From Streptomyces sp. BK239 (lineage in GTDB: Bacteria > Actinomycetota > Actinomycetes > Streptomycetales > Streptomycetaceae): a stretch of 64,000 bases of DNA. A model generated the notes under the pieces. It worked only from the letters and a program-made list of their open reading frames with translations. It had not been told where the DNA came from and made no database searches. Position 1 is the stretch's first letter. Each line of letters begins with the position of its first letter. The position numbers and the translations under genes were made by a program. The stretch is from NCBI RefSeq assembly GCF_004217285.1, contig NZ_SHKS01000002.1:186001-250000 (forward strand), read 5' to 3'. Below are positions 16,258-25,502 of the stretch, one piece after another.

Positions 16258-18912
16258 GTGCGAAGAACCCGCGTCCTCACGGCCGTCCTCGCCCTCGCCG
16301 CCGGACTGCTCGCCGGCACCCCGCCCGCACTGGCCTCGGGCGCCGAGAAGACGACGGTCGCCGCCGAGTCGTACACCTGGAAGAACGCCCGGATCGACGG
16401 CGGCGGCTTCGTGCCCGGCATCGTCTTCAACCGCAAGGAGAAGAACCTCGCCTACGCGCGCACCGACATCGGCGGGGCGTACCGCTGGCAGCAGAGCAGC
16501 AAGACGTGGACGCCGCTGCTGGACTCGGTCGGCTGGGCGAACTGGGGGCACACGGGCGTGGTCAGCCTGGCCTCCGACCCGGTCGACCCGAACCGCGTCT
16601 ACGTCGCCGCCGGGACGTACACCAACAGCTGGGACCCGGGAAACGGGGCCGTGCTGCGCTCCGCCGACCGGGGTGCGAGCTGGCAGCGCGCGGACCTGCC
16701 GTTCAAGCTGGGCGGCAACATGCCCGGCCGGGGCATGGGCGAGCGGCTCGCGGTCGACCCGCACCGCAACAGCGTGCTCTATCTGGGCGCGCCGAGCGGG
16801 AAGGGGCTGTGGCGGTCGACGGACTCGGGCGTCACCTGGTCGCAGGTGGCGAACTTCCCCAACGTCGGCAACTACGTGCAGGATCCGGGCGACACCAGCG
16901 GCTACGCCTCCGACAACCAGGGCATCGTCTGGGTCACCTTCGACGAGTCCACCGGCACGGCGGGCAGCGCGACGCGGACGATCTACGTCGGCGTGGCGGA
17001 CAAGGACAACGCGGTGTACCGGTCGACCGATGCGGGCGCGACCTGGTCGCGGCTGGCGGGGCAGCCGACGGGACAGCTCGCGCACAAGGGCGTGCTGGAC
17101 ACCGTCAACGGCCAGCTGTACGTGGCCTACAGCGACAAGGGCGGCCCGTACGACGGCGGCAAGGGCCGGCTGTGGCGGTACACGACGGCGACCGGTGTGT
17201 GGACGGACATCAGCCCGGTGGCGGAGGCCGACACCTTCTACGGCTTCAGCGGGCTGACGGTCGACCGGCAGCGGCCGGGCACGGTGATGGCGACCGCGTA
17301 CAGCTCCTGGTGGCCGGACACGCAGATCTTCCGCTCGACGGACAGCGGGGCCACCTGGACCAAGGCGTGGGACTACACCTCGTATCCCGAGCGGGCGAAC
17401 CGCTACACCATAGACGTCTCGTCCTCGCCGTGGCTGACCTGGGGCGCGAACCCGTCGCCGCCCGAACAGAGCCCGAAACTGGGATGGATGACGGAGGCGC
17501 TGGAGATCGACCCGTTCGACTCGAACCGGATGATGTACGGGACGGGCGCGACGATCTACGGCACGGAGAACCTGCGGAACTGGGACACCGGCGGGAAGTT
17601 CGCGGTCAGGCCGATGGTGCAGGGGCTGGAGGAGACGGCGGTCAACGACCTCGCCTCTCCCCCGTCCGGGGCGCCGCTGCTCAGCGCGCTCGGTGACGTC
17701 GGGGGATTCCGGCACACGGACCTGACGAAGGTCCCCTCGATGATGTACACCTCGCCGAACTTCACCACGACGACGAGCCTGGACTACGCCGAGTCCAGCC
17801 CGAACACGGTGGTGCGCGTCGGCAACCTCGACTCCGGTCCGCATGTGGCGTTCTCGACGGACAACGGGGCCAACTGGTTCGCGGGGAGCGATCCTTCGGG
17901 GGTGAGCGGCGGCGGGACGGTGGCCGCGGCCGCCGACGGCAGCCGCTTCGTGTGGAGTCCGGAGGGCGCGGGCGTGCAGCACACGACCGGCTTCGGCTCG
18001 TCCTGGACGGCGTCGGCCGGCATCCCGGCGGGCGCGGTCGTCGAGTCCGACCGGGTGGACCCGAAGGTCTTCTACGGTTTCAAGTCCGGTCGGTTCTACG
18101 TCAGTTCCGACGGCGGCGCCACGTTCACCGCCTCGGCGGCCACGGGGCTGCCGAGCGGCGACAGCGTGCGCTTCAAGGCGCTGCCGGGCACGAAGGGCGA
18201 CGTGTGGCTGGCGGGCGGGGCGAGCGACGGCGCGTACGGCCTGTGGCACTCCACGGACGGCGGCGCGAGCTTCGCCAAGCTGGCGAACGTCCAGGAGGCC
18301 GACACGGTCGGCTTCGGCAAGGCGGCCGCGGGCGCCTCCTACCAGACCCTCTACACCAGCGCGAAGATCGCCGGGGTGCGGGGCGTCTTCCGCTCCACGG
18401 ACAAGGGCGCGACCTGGACCAGGATCAACGACGACGCCCACCAGTTCGGCTGGACGGGAGCCGCGATCACCGGCGACCCGCGGGTCTACGGCCGGGTCTA
18501 CCTCGCCACCAACGGCCGGGGCGTGATCTACGGCGACACCTCGGACGCCGGCGGCGGGGGCGGCGGCACGGACCCGCCGCCGACCCCGGCCGGCGCCTGC
18601 GCGGTGACCTACACGATCACCAACCAGTGGTCGGGCGGCTTTCAGGCGGAGGTGAAGCTGACCAACACGGGTGCGAGCGCCTGGTCCGGCTGGAGCCTCG
18701 ACTGGACGTTCCCCGACGGCCAGAAGGTCAACCAGCTGTGGAACGCCCAGTACACGCAGTCGGGTTCGTCGGTGACGGCGAGGAACACCACCTGGAACGG
18801 CGTCGTGGCGGCCGGTTCGTCGGTGGGCTTCGGCTTCACCGGCGACTGGTCGGGCAGGAACGGCGCACCGACGGCGTTCCGGGTGGGCGGCCAGGCCTGC
18901 ACGGTGAGTTGA
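16258..18912 (+). CDS. Secreted GH74 xyloglucanase with C-terminal CBM2
   Basis: This 884-residue secreted protein has a signal peptide (about residues 1-27) and two seven-bladed propellers built from BNR-type repeats ('S-x-D-x-G-x-x-W', for example 'RSTDSGVTWSQV' and 'RSTDAGATWSRL'). The opening 'YTWKNARIDGGGFVPGIVF' is the GH74 hallmark, with the catalytic Asp near 'ARTDIGGAYRW' and the second one in the other propeller. A Gly/Pro linker leads to a C-terminal CBM2 (about 780-884). It cleaves xyloglucan or mixed beta-1,4-glucan and so opens plant walls for the cellulases. The GTG start at 16258 has GGAAGGAC before it. No CebR box is visible directly upstream. Confidence 0.93.
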   Translation: MRRTRVLTAVLALAAGLLAGTPPALASGAEKTTVAAESYTWKNARIDGGGFVPGIVFNRKEKNLAYARTDIGGAYRWQQSSKTWTPLLDSVGWANWGHTGVVSLASDPVDPNRVYVAAGTYTNSWDPGNGAVLRSADRGASWQRADLPFKLGGNMPGRGMGERLAVDPHRNSVLYLGAPSGKGLWRSTDSGVTWSQVANFPNVGNYVQDPGDTSGYASDNQGIVWVTFDESTGTAGSATRTIYVGVADKDNAVYRSTDAGATWSRLAGQPTGQLAHKGVLDTVNGQLYVAYSDKGGPYDGGKGRLWRYTTATGVWTDISPVAEADTFYGFSGLTVDRQRPGTVMATAYSSWWPDTQIFRSTDSGATWTKAWDYTSYPERANRYTIDVSSSPWLTWGANPSPPEQSPKLGWMTEALEIDPFDSNRMMYGTGATIYGTENLRNWDTGGKFAVRPMVQGLEETAVNDLASPPSGAPLLSALGDVGGFRHTDLTKVPSMMYTSPNFTTTTSLDYAESSPNTVVRVGNLDSGPHVAFSTDNGANWFAGSDPSGVSGGGTVAAAADGSRFVWSPEGAGVQHTTGFGSSWTASAGIPAGAVVESDRVDPKVFYGFKSGRFYVSSDGGATFTASAATGLPSGDSVRFKALPGTKGDVWLAGGASDGAYGLWHSTDGGASFAKLANVQEADTVGFGKAAAGASYQTLYTSAKIAGVRGVFRSTDKGATWTRINDDAHQFGWTGAAITGDPRVYGRVYLATNGRGVIYGDTSDAGGGGGGTDPPPTPAGACAVTYTITNQWSGGFQAEVKLTNTGASAWSGWSLDWTFPDGQKVNQLWNAQYTQSGSSVTARNTTWNGVVAAGSSVGFGFTGDWSGRNGAPTAFRVGGQACTVS

Positions 18913-18937
18913 GCCGCTCGCGGTCCTGAACCGTCGG

Positions 18938-19702
18938 TCAGCCGCCTGACGAGGAGGGCGCGGCCGGCTTCCGGAACGCCCTGAGCGTGAACTCGGGGTC
19001 GGGGCGGGGGCGGTCCTGGTCGGGCAGCCGCGCCAGCCTCCCGGCGAAGACCTCGGCGAGGGGTTCGCCGGGGGGCAGGGTCAGGAACCAGCCGCGCCGC
19101 AGGTCGGCGATCGTGCGGCGCGGACTGCGGCCCTGCCCCCGGCCCGGGAAGCGCGCCCGCCCGGCCGGGACGAGGCCGCAGGCGAGGGCGTACGACGCGA
19201 CGCGGGCCTCGTCGTCCCTGGCGTCGTGGGGCGGCCGGGAGACGAGGACGGCGTCGATGTCGCTGCCGACGTTGTGCGCTGCGGCCTTGTCGACCGTGGT
19301 GACGTAGACGCCGCCGGGCCGCAGCACCCGCGCGCACTCGGCGACTATCGCCCGCGCGTCGGCGTCGCTCGGCGCGAGGTGCAGCAGCCACACACTGCTG
19401 ACGGCGTCGAACTCGCCGTCGCGGAAGGGAAGTCGGCGGCTGTCGGCCCGCACGATCGCGCCGGGCAGCCGTGCCGCGGCCTGCCGGACCATCGCGGCCG
19501 CGAGGTCCACGCCGGTCACCCGCGGAGCGTCGCGTCCGGCGCCGAGCCTGCGGGTGACGATGCCGGTGCCGCAGGCGACGTCGAGCAGACTGGCCGTCCC
19601 GTCCGGCAGCAGGCCGAGGACGGCTCGGGCGGCGGCCGCCGCCCGGGGCTCGCCGCCCCGCGCGGCGTCGTAGCGTTCGGCTTCCTCGTCGTAGTCCAGC
19701 AC
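18938..19702 (-). CDS. Class I SAM-dependent methyltransferase
   Basis: This 254-residue protein has motif I 'SLLDVACGTGIVTRRLGAG' (about residue 40), an acidic end to beta2 ('VTGVDLAAAMVRQAAARLP') and 'FDAVSSVWLLHLAPSDADA', as in the UbiE/methyltransferase-11 group. The acceptor is unknown. The C-terminal half is Arg/Pro-rich and resembles no specific subgroup that I recognise. It reads against the GH74 gene and is followed upstream by the pterin dehydratase gene on the same strand (54 bp gap). Confidence 0.8.
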   Translation of the reverse strand: MLDYDEEAERYDAARGGEPRAAAAARAVLGLLPDGTASLLDVACGTGIVTRRLGAGRDAPRVTGVDLAAAMVRQAAARLPGAIVRADSRRLPFRDGEFDAVSSVWLLHLAPSDADARAIVAECARVLRPGGVYVTTVDKAAAHNVGSDIDAVLVSRPPHDARDDEARVASYALACGLVPAGRARFPGRGQGRSPRRTIADLRRGWFLTLPPGEPLAEVFAGRLARLPDQDRPRPDPEFTLRAFRKPAAPSSSGG

Positions 19703-19756
19703 GCGCGCCCCCCGTATCCCCTTGTCCCCGGTGCCCGCCCCGTCCGCCGTCGTGCG

Positions 19757-20062
19757 TCAGCGCACCCCGTGGCCCGGGGCGAGATCCTCGACCCTGCGGG
19801 CGAGCTCGAAGTCGAGCTCGGTCAGGGCGCCGCCCGCGCTGTGGGTGTTCACCGCGAGCGTCACCGAGTCGTAGCCGAGGGTGAGGTCGGAGTGGTGGTT
19901 CAGCTCCTCCTGCACCTGCGCGACATGGATGACCAGGGCGGTCGCGGCGAAGTGCGAGGCCAGCCGGTAGGAGCGGGTGAGGCGGCCCGCCTCGACGGAC
20001 CAGCCCGGCAGCTCCGAGAGGCGGTCCTCGATCTCCTTCAGCGACAACGGTTCGACGGCCAT
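19757..20062 (-). CDS. Pterin-4-alpha-carbinolamine dehydratase
   Basis: This 101-residue protein has the length and motif of the PCD/DCoH family. The signature 'HVAQVQEELNHHSDLTLGYDSVTLAVNTHSAGG' region carries the two catalytic His of the 'NHH' type and the Trp/His environment. It dehydrates 4a-hydroxytetrahydropterin to recycle pterin cofactor after aromatic hydroxylation; a role with molybdopterin has been suggested for some bacterial copies. No aromatic amino acid hydroxylase is adjacent. The ATG at 20062 follows GGAAGGGAG, which rules out the longer upstream frame. Confidence 0.9.
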   Translation of the reverse strand: MAVEPLSLKEIEDRLSELPGWSVEAGRLTRSYRLASHFAATALVIHVAQVQEELNHHSDLTLGYDSVTLAVNTHSAGGALTELDFELARRVEDLAPGHGVR

Positions 20063-20210
20063 GGCCCGGCTCCCTTCCTGGATGTCGTGCGATGTCGCGG
20101 TGTCGCGTACCCGTCCAGCCTCCCACAGCGCCGCCGTGACGGCCCCCGCCCGAAGCCGCACCGGGCCGGCGGGCTCGTGGCGCGACGCTCCGTCGGCTAC
20201 GGTCGGCGGC

Positions 20211-21035
20211 ATGACCGTTGTCGCCTCCGACCCCGCCCAGGCCGTCGGCCCCCTGCTGCGGGCCTGGCGGGAGCGGCGGCGGGTGAGCCAGCTGGAGCTG
20301 GCGCTGCGCGCGGACTCCTCGGCGCGGCACATCAGCTTCATCGAGACGGGCCGCTCCCGGCCCAGCGAGGAGATGGTGCTGCGACTGGCGGAACACCTCG
20401 ACGTGCCCGTGCGGGAGCGCAACTCGCTCCTTCTCGCGGCGGGTTACGCCCCCCGGTACCGGGAGACCCCGTTGGACGACCCGGCGCTGGACGCCCTGCG
20501 CACCGGCATGGAGCGCCTGATCCGCGGCTACGAGCCCTACCCGGCGCTGGTCGTGGACGCGATGTACAACGTGCTGGCGGCGAACCGCGGGATCACCCTG
20601 CTGCTGGACGGCCTCCCCGAGTCGCTGCTCACGCCCCCGCTGAACGCGATGCGCCTGACCCTGCACCCGGAGGGCCTCGCGCCGCGCATCCGGAACCTGC
20701 CCGAGTGGCGCGGCCATCTGCTCGCCCAGATGGAGCGCGACATCGCCCTGCACCGGTCGGCGCCGCTGCGGGCGCTGTACGAGGAGGTGGCCGCCTATCC
20801 GGCGCCGAAGACCGGGCCCGGGGCGGGGGGCTGCTCGGGGGGCGAAGGCGACGATCCGGTGCCGTACTTCGCGCTGCCGCTGCTGATCGAGCACGAGGGC
20901 CGGACGCTGTCGTTCATCTCGTCGATCTCCACGTTCAACACGCCCATGGACGTGACCGTCGCCGAACTGGCCATCGAGACGTTGCTCCCGGCCGACCCGG
21001 CGACGGTCAAGTACCTCCACCTGCTCGGAAACTGA
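20211..21035 (+). CDS. XRE family transcriptional regulator with MmyB-like ligand domain
   Basis: This 274-residue regulator has an N-terminal helix-turn-helix (residues 10-70, 'VSQLELALRADSSARHISFIETGRSRPS') and a C-terminal MmyB-like PAS-type domain (about 95-270, 'YPALVVDAMYNVLAANRGI', 'LPEWRGHLLAQMERDI', 'FISSISTFNTPMDVTVAELAIET'). In this family the second domain is thought to bind small hydrophobic ligands, and neighbours are often dehydrogenases or reductases. Here the next gene is a convergent small membrane protein. The ATG at 20211 has a poor ribosome binding site, but homologues start there. Confidence 0.88.
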   Translation: MTVVASDPAQAVGPLLRAWRERRRVSQLELALRADSSARHISFIETGRSRPSEEMVLRLAEHLDVPVRERNSLLLAAGYAPRYRETPLDDPALDALRTGMERLIRGYEPYPALVVDAMYNVLAANRGITLLLDGLPESLLTPPLNAMRLTLHPEGLAPRIRNLPEWRGHLLAQMERDIALHRSAPLRALYEEVAAYPAPKTGPGAGGCSGGEGDDPVPYFALPLLIEHEGRTLSFISSISTFNTPMDVTVAELAIETLLPADPATVKYLHLLGN

Positions 21036-21042
21036 CTGTCAG

Positions 21043-21495
21043 TCAGTTGTCGCGCGCCTTCAGCGCCGTCTGCTGGAGTGCCGCGAAGCCGGCCACGACG
21101 AGGGCCTGCGCCACGGTCCACACCTCACCCACGAGGGTCGGTGAGAGCCACAGCGCGAGGGCGACGCAGCTGAGCACGGCCCAGCCGGCGTTGGCCTCGA
21201 TCACCGCCCGCACGGGCAGCGCCGCGGGGCGGGCGCGGGTGGCGAGCAGGCCCACGCCGGCCGCGTACACCGTGAGGAACGCGCCGAGCCCGAGCAGTGT
21301 CGCGGAACCGACGCCGAGGAGCCGGCCGAGGGGCCCGGAGGCGGCGAGGTAGGCGAGGCCGTTGACGCCGGTCACCACCGCGTCCAGCGCGAGGAAGCGG
21401 CGCAGCGCGGTGTGCGGGTCGGCGGTGCGGGCGAGTGCGAGGAGCGCGGTGCGCCGGGCGGGGCGGACGGGCGCGGTGGTCTGGGTGGCGGACAT
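21043..21495 (-). CDS. Small integral membrane protein of unknown function
   Basis: This 150-residue protein has a polar N-terminus of about 33 residues and four hydrophobic segments (about 36-58, 62-87, 97-117 and 120-143). Its layout resembles small DoxX- or SPW-like actinobacterial membrane proteins, but no family motif is decisive. It converges on the XRE gene with only 7 bp between stops. Confidence 0.7.
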   Translation of the reverse strand: MSATQTTAPVRPARRTALLALARTADPHTALRRFLALDAVVTGVNGLAYLAASGPLGRLLGVGSATLLGLGAFLTVYAAGVGLLATRARPAALPVRAVIEANAGWAVLSCVALALWLSPTLVGEVWTVAQALVVAGFAALQQTALKARDN

Positions 21496-21741
21496 GGCGG
21501 ATCACCCTCCGTCGAGGTCGGGATGCGGCTGGGGCGGCGGGTCCGGACCGGAGTGCGCCGGCCCGGACCCGCTGCCCTTACGATCCCGTGCGGGGGAAGC
21601 GGGGTCGATTACTCCCGGGGTAATGCCGTCCGGGCGATCGCGGCGCATCCCGCCGGACGATCTTCCTGCCGTTCCCCCTGCGGACGGGAACCGGAACATG
21701 ACAGACTGTCCGCGTGTCTCGACGCACAGGGGAGACGTGGC

Positions 21742-22605
21742 GTGAGTGAGCGGCGGCCCGCGCCCACGGTGGGCCAGGTGGTACTGGGCAGGCGGCTCCA
21801 GGAGCTGCGCGAGGCGGCCGGGCTGAGCCGCGAGGAGGCGGCCCGCGCTCTGCGGGTGGCCCCGGCGACCGTGCGGCGCATGGAGACCGCCGAGGTCTCG
21901 CTGAAGATCCCGTACGTGCAGGTGCTGCTGGACGCCTACGGCGTGCCGGCGCAGGAGGCCGACGCGTTCGTGGCGCTCGCCGAGGAGGCGAACCGGCCGG
22001 GCTGGTGGCAGCGGTTCCACGACGTGCTGCCCGAGTGGTTCAGCCTGTACGTGAGCCTGGAGGGCGCGGCCCGGCTGATCCGCTCCTACGAACCGCACTT
22101 CGCGCCGGGCCTGTTGCAGACCGAGGCGTACGCGCGTGCCGTGCTGGAGTCGGGGACGGTCGGGCGCAGGAGCCCGGAGGCGATCGAGCGGCACGTGTCG
22201 CTGCGGATGGCCCGGCAGCGGCTGCTGGAAGGCCCCGACGCACCCCATCTGTGGGCGGTGATGGACGAGACGGTGCTGCGCCGGCCGGTGGGCGCCGACC
22301 CGGCCGTCATGCGCGGACAGCTCGACAAACTGCTGGAGTTCGCGGAACGGGACCGGATCACCTTGCAGGTGGCGGAGTTCGCGGACGGCCCGCACCCGGG
22401 GACGTCCGCGCCGTTCTCCCTCTTCCGGTTCGCCGAACCGGAGTTGCCCGACATGGTGGTCACCGAGTACGTCTCCGGCGCGCTGTACCTCGACTCCCGC
22501 AACGAGGTGTCGGCGCATCTGGAGGTCCTCGACCACATCACGACGCACGCGGCGTCGGCAGAGCGCACGAAGGAGCTTCTGCGGGACGCCCGCGGAAGCC
22601 TCTGA
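21742..22605 (+). CDS. Helix-turn-helix regulator with DUF5753 (Scr1-type) domain
   Basis: This 287-residue protein has an N-terminal XRE helix-turn-helix (residues 13-68, 'LSREEAARALRVAPATVRRMETAEVS') and a DUF5753 domain (about 95-275), with 'EGAARLIRSYEPHFAPGLLQTEAYARAV' and 'LDHITTHAASAERTKELL'. These are abundant in Streptomyces and often pair with a small DUF397 partner in developmental or antibiotic control; no DUF397 gene follows here. The GTG at 21742 is preceded by AGGGGAGACG. It may form a transcription unit with the methyltransferase gene 91 bp downstream. Confidence 0.88.
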   Translation: MSERRPAPTVGQVVLGRRLQELREAAGLSREEAARALRVAPATVRRMETAEVSLKIPYVQVLLDAYGVPAQEADAFVALAEEANRPGWWQRFHDVLPEWFSLYVSLEGAARLIRSYEPHFAPGLLQTEAYARAVLESGTVGRRSPEAIERHVSLRMARQRLLEGPDAPHLWAVMDETVLRRPVGADPAVMRGQLDKLLEFAERDRITLQVAEFADGPHPGTSAPFSLFRFAEPELPDMVVTEYVSGALYLDSRNEVSAHLEVLDHITTHAASAERTKELLRDARGSL

Positions 22606-22696
22606 TCCGCAAGAGCCGCCCAGGGCCCGGCACGGGTCCCGCGGGCTTCGCACGGCCCTGACCATCCGTACCGCACGCCCGAGGAGACGACCCCGT

Positions 22697-23515
22697 ATGA
22701 CCGGATCCGAGTCCGAGACCCCCTTGCGCATCGACACCAGCCGGCCGCACCCAGCCCGGGTGTACGACTGGTGGCTGGGCGGCAAGGACAACTATCCCGT
22801 GGACGAGGAGCTGGCGCGCAGGATCCTCGCCGTGGACGGCACGGTGCTGCGCGGGGCGCGCGCCAACCGCCGGTTCATGCAGCGGGCCGTGCGTGCCGTC
22901 GCCGAGGCCGGGATACGCCAGTTCCTCGACATAGGCACGGGCATCCCCACCGAGCCGAACCTGCACCAGGTCGCGCAGGGCGTCGCCCCGGAGGCGAAGG
23001 TCGTGTACGCGGACAACGACCCGGTCGTGCTGCGGCACGCCGAGGCGCTGCTGCACGGCTCCCCCGAGGGCTCCACCCAGTACGTGCACGCCGACGTCCG
23101 CGACCTGGACGCCGTGCTGCACCGGGCCGCCGAGTCGCTGGACCTCGGGCGGCCGGTCGCGCTGTCGCTGGTGGCACTCACCCACTACCTGGGCGAGGAC
23201 CCCTCGGGTGACGACGTGTACGGGCTGCTGAAACGGTACGTCGCCGCGCTCGCGCCGGGGAGTCACCTGATCCTCTCCCAGGTCACGCCTGATCTGAACC
23301 CGGAGGCCATCGAGCAGGCGGCGAACCACTTCCGGCGCAGCGGCACCCCCTTCCATCCCCGTTCGCTCGCGGAGTTCTCCCGCTTCTTCGAGGGTCTGGA
23401 GCTGCTCGGTCCGGGAGTGATCCCGGTGTCGGGCTGGCGGCCCGAGCCGGAGGACGTGACGCTCCAGGCGGAGGGCATCGTGCCGGTGTACGCCGGGGTG
23501 GCCCGCAAGCCCTGA
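22697..23515 (+). CDS. SAM-dependent methyltransferase of the DUF574 (PF04672) family
   Basis: This 272-residue protein has the distinctive start of the family, 'HPARVYDWWLGGKDNYPVDEE' (about 16-36), followed by 'FLDIGTGIPTEPNLHQVAQ' (motif I, about 76) and 'VVYADNDPVVLRHAEALL'. The family is very common in Streptomyces and often sits beside DUF5753 regulators, as here. The substrate is not known. The ATG follows GAGGAGACGACCCCGT. Confidence 0.9.
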   Translation: MTGSESETPLRIDTSRPHPARVYDWWLGGKDNYPVDEELARRILAVDGTVLRGARANRRFMQRAVRAVAEAGIRQFLDIGTGIPTEPNLHQVAQGVAPEAKVVYADNDPVVLRHAEALLHGSPEGSTQYVHADVRDLDAVLHRAAESLDLGRPVALSLVALTHYLGEDPSGDDVYGLLKRYVAALAPGSHLILSQVTPDLNPEAIEQAANHFRRSGTPFHPRSLAEFSRFFEGLELLGPGVIPVSGWRPEPEDVTLQAEGIVPVYAGVARKP

Positions 23516-23548
23516 CGCCCTGGCGCCCTCCCGCGTGCCGGACGCGAG

Positions 23549-23584
23549 CCGGCCGGCCGTGCGGGGTGCGCGACGGCCGGCCGG
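23549..23584. terminator. Bidirectional terminator hairpin
   Basis: A perfect 12-bp stem (CCGGCCGGCCGT and its inverse) with a 12-nt loop lies between the converging methyltransferase and OsmC genes. Confidence 0.8.
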
Positions 23585-23597
23585 GGCGGTCCGGGGC

Positions 23598-24023
23598 TCA
23601 GGCGAGCTTGGCGGACAGGGTGATCGTGGTGCCCGCGAGAGCCTGGCTGACCGGGCAGTTCTTCTTGGCGTCCTCGGCGGCGGCCACGAAGGCGTCCTCG
23701 TCGAGGCCGGGGACCGTGCCCTCGACGGTCAGGTGGATGCCGGTGATGCCCTCACCCGGCTGGAAGGTGACGTCGGCGGACGTGACGAGCCTGGTGGGCG
23801 GGGTGCCCGCGCCGGCCAGGCCGTGCGACAGGGCCATGGAGAAGCAGGAGGAGTGGGCGGCGGCGATCAGCTCCTCGGGGCTGGTCTTGCCGTTCGCCTG
23901 CTCGGCGCGCGACGGCCACGACACCGGCTGCCGGCCGATGCCGGAGGAGTCGAAGGTGACGACGCCGTTGCCCTCGAGCAGGTTGCCTTCCCATTCGGTG
24001 TGTGCGGTGCGCGTGGTGGCCAC
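23598..24023 (-). CDS. OsmC/Ohr family peroxiredoxin
   Basis: This 141-residue protein has OsmC length. The two reactive cysteines are in 'AAAHSSCFSMALSHGL' (about residue 60) and 'DAKKNCPVSQAL' (about 124), with the conserved 'TSPEELIAAAHSSCF' block. OsmC proteins reduce organic hydroperoxides and are often osmotic- or stress-induced. The GTG at 24023 (VATTRTAHTEWEG) has AAAGGAAC upstream, which settles the start against the longer frame. Confidence 0.92.
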   Translation of the reverse strand: MATTRTAHTEWEGNLLEGNGVVTFDSSGIGRQPVSWPSRAEQANGKTSPEELIAAAHSSCFSMALSHGLAGAGTPPTRLVTSADVTFQPGEGITGIHLTVEGTVPGLDEDAFVAAAEDAKKNCPVSQALAGTTITLSAKLA

Positions 24024-24215
24024 GGTTGTTCCTTTCGCGTGGGGGTCCCGTCGGACGGGTTCACGGGTGACGGGTTTCCGTGTTCCCATCCGATCACACT
24101 CGCCGTCGTCGCACCCGGAAGACCGGCCCACGGGCCGTGAACGGCGGCCGGCGTCCCCGGCGAGATTCACTGTATGACTCTGGTTCCGGGCACCGGTGTC
24201 CTGCCGGCAGTCACC

Positions 24216-25250
24216 TCAGTCTTCTCCTTCGTCGGGGCGGCCTTCACCGGCCGGGTCCGGTTGCGTGCTTTGCTGCGCGTCGTCGTCCTGCCGTGTGGCG
24301 AGCGTGCCGGAGATCCAGTCCGTGATGTACGCGCTCATGCCGTCGCTGTGCCGGACCCACCGGAAGTGGTCCAACCGGTGGTTGCCGGCAAGGGTCTCGG
24401 AGTAGTGCCACCGGCTCACCGGGGCAGCCGGGATCTTCTGCAGCAGATGGTCCGTCGCGCCGGACGGCGCCAGGCTGTCGTTGTCCACGCCGACCGCGAG
24501 GACGGGAAGCGTCAGCCGCGCGAGCGCCGCCTCGTAGTCGGTGTCGCTCCCTCGCAGCGTGTAGCGGCCGGTGCGGCCCTGTCGCGCCCAGTCCCGCATC
24601 ACTGCCGTGGTTTGGGTGCCACCGAAGCCGAGCCGTTCCCCGGGCCAGTAGCCGAGCGCCGTGGCGAGCACTGCGAACAGCTGGCTGCCGACCAGGTTGC
24701 GGAGCCCACGTACCGAGCCGAACCCCCGCCACCAGACCGACCCGGCCGCCGTCAGCACGACGGCGTGCACCCCGGTGAGCCCGGTCGCGCTGCTGAGCAG
24801 CGCGAGCTGGCCGCCGAGGCTGTGCCCGATGAGTACCACCGGCGAACGCGGGAACGCGGCGGAGACCGCACGGGCGACCGCGGGAAGGTCGTCATCGACC
24901 ATCTCCCGGTACCCGTACGCCACTCCGCGGCGCGCTACCGGGGTGCTCTCGCCCTGGCCACGGAGGTCCGTGACCGCTACGTGCAGGCCACCCTGGTGCA
25001 GCCCGCGGGCGAAGGGAGCGTAGAACCGCGCCCGCGCTCCCATCGCCGGTACCACGAGCGCCACCGGGGCGTCTGGCCGCTCCGCACGCAGTAGCCGGAC
25101 CACGAACTCCGCGCCTCCCGACGACCGCACCCGTACGGACTCCTCGGCAGAACCGTCCTGCTCCCGCCCCGCCGACGGTCCCGCATCGTCCGTCTGCGCC
25201 TTCTCCGAGATCACCCTGTCCGGCGCCGTGGGTCGATCCTGATACGTCAT
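24216..25250 (-). CDS. Alpha/beta hydrolase
   Basis: This 344-residue protein has an alpha/beta-hydrolase core. The oxyanion region is 'ALVVPAMGARARFYAPFARGL', the nucleophile elbow 'VVLIGHSLGGQLALLS' (Ser about residue 145), an acid in 'LAVGVDNDSLAPSGA', and a late His in 'GNHRLDHFRWVRHSD'. The first 40 residues and the acidic tail (RQDDDAQQSTQPDP) look disordered. It is the last gene of the accessory stretch read leftward from TetR at 26934, separated from plsC by 252 bp. Esterase or lipase activity is plausible next to an acyltransferase, but the substrate is unknown. Confidence 0.82.
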   Translation of the reverse strand: MTYQDRPTAPDRVISEKAQTDDAGPSAGREQDGSAEESVRVRSSGGAEFVVRLLRAERPDAPVALVVPAMGARARFYAPFARGLHQGGLHVAVTDLRGQGESTPVARRGVAYGYREMVDDDLPAVARAVSAAFPRSPVVLIGHSLGGQLALLSSATGLTGVHAVVLTAAGSVWWRGFGSVRGLRNLVGSQLFAVLATALGYWPGERLGFGGTQTTAVMRDWARQGRTGRYTLRGSDTDYEAALARLTLPVLAVGVDNDSLAPSGATDHLLQKIPAAPVSRWHYSETLAGNHRLDHFRWVRHSDGMSAYITDWISGTLATRQDDDAQQSTQPDPAGEGRPDEGED

Positions 25251-25502
25251 CTTGGTGCTCGTCCTCTCATCGATGCCGACTTCAGGCCCAGGTGAATCCA
25301 GGGCCTAGGGCGGCCCGGTGGGGAAGGGGCGGCCCGCAAGGGCAAGCACGGTGGCCGGCCGCCGGTCGTCACCGACGACATTTCGCCGCCCTCCAGGTCG
25401 GTGAGGTCCCCGGACCCGCCCCGCTGTCCCTGACCGCGCGCCTTGTTGATCACAGAGAGCTGCTTGTCACTTCGCAGTAGCTTCGAAGAGAACAGGGCCG
25501 GG
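25251..25502. other. 252-bp gap in the accessory stretch with no convincing gene
   Basis: Only a short Arg/Pro-rich frame crosses this gap on the minus strand (GTG start near 25453), without recognisable domains. I see no terminator hairpin, so readthrough from plsC to the hydrolase is possible. Confidence 0.4.

Noticed and set aside
25247..25453. Short minus-strand frame of 68 codons before the alpha/beta hydrolase
   Set aside because: It has no ribosome binding site and no recognisable domain, and it overlaps the hydrolase start. It was left as an unassigned gap.
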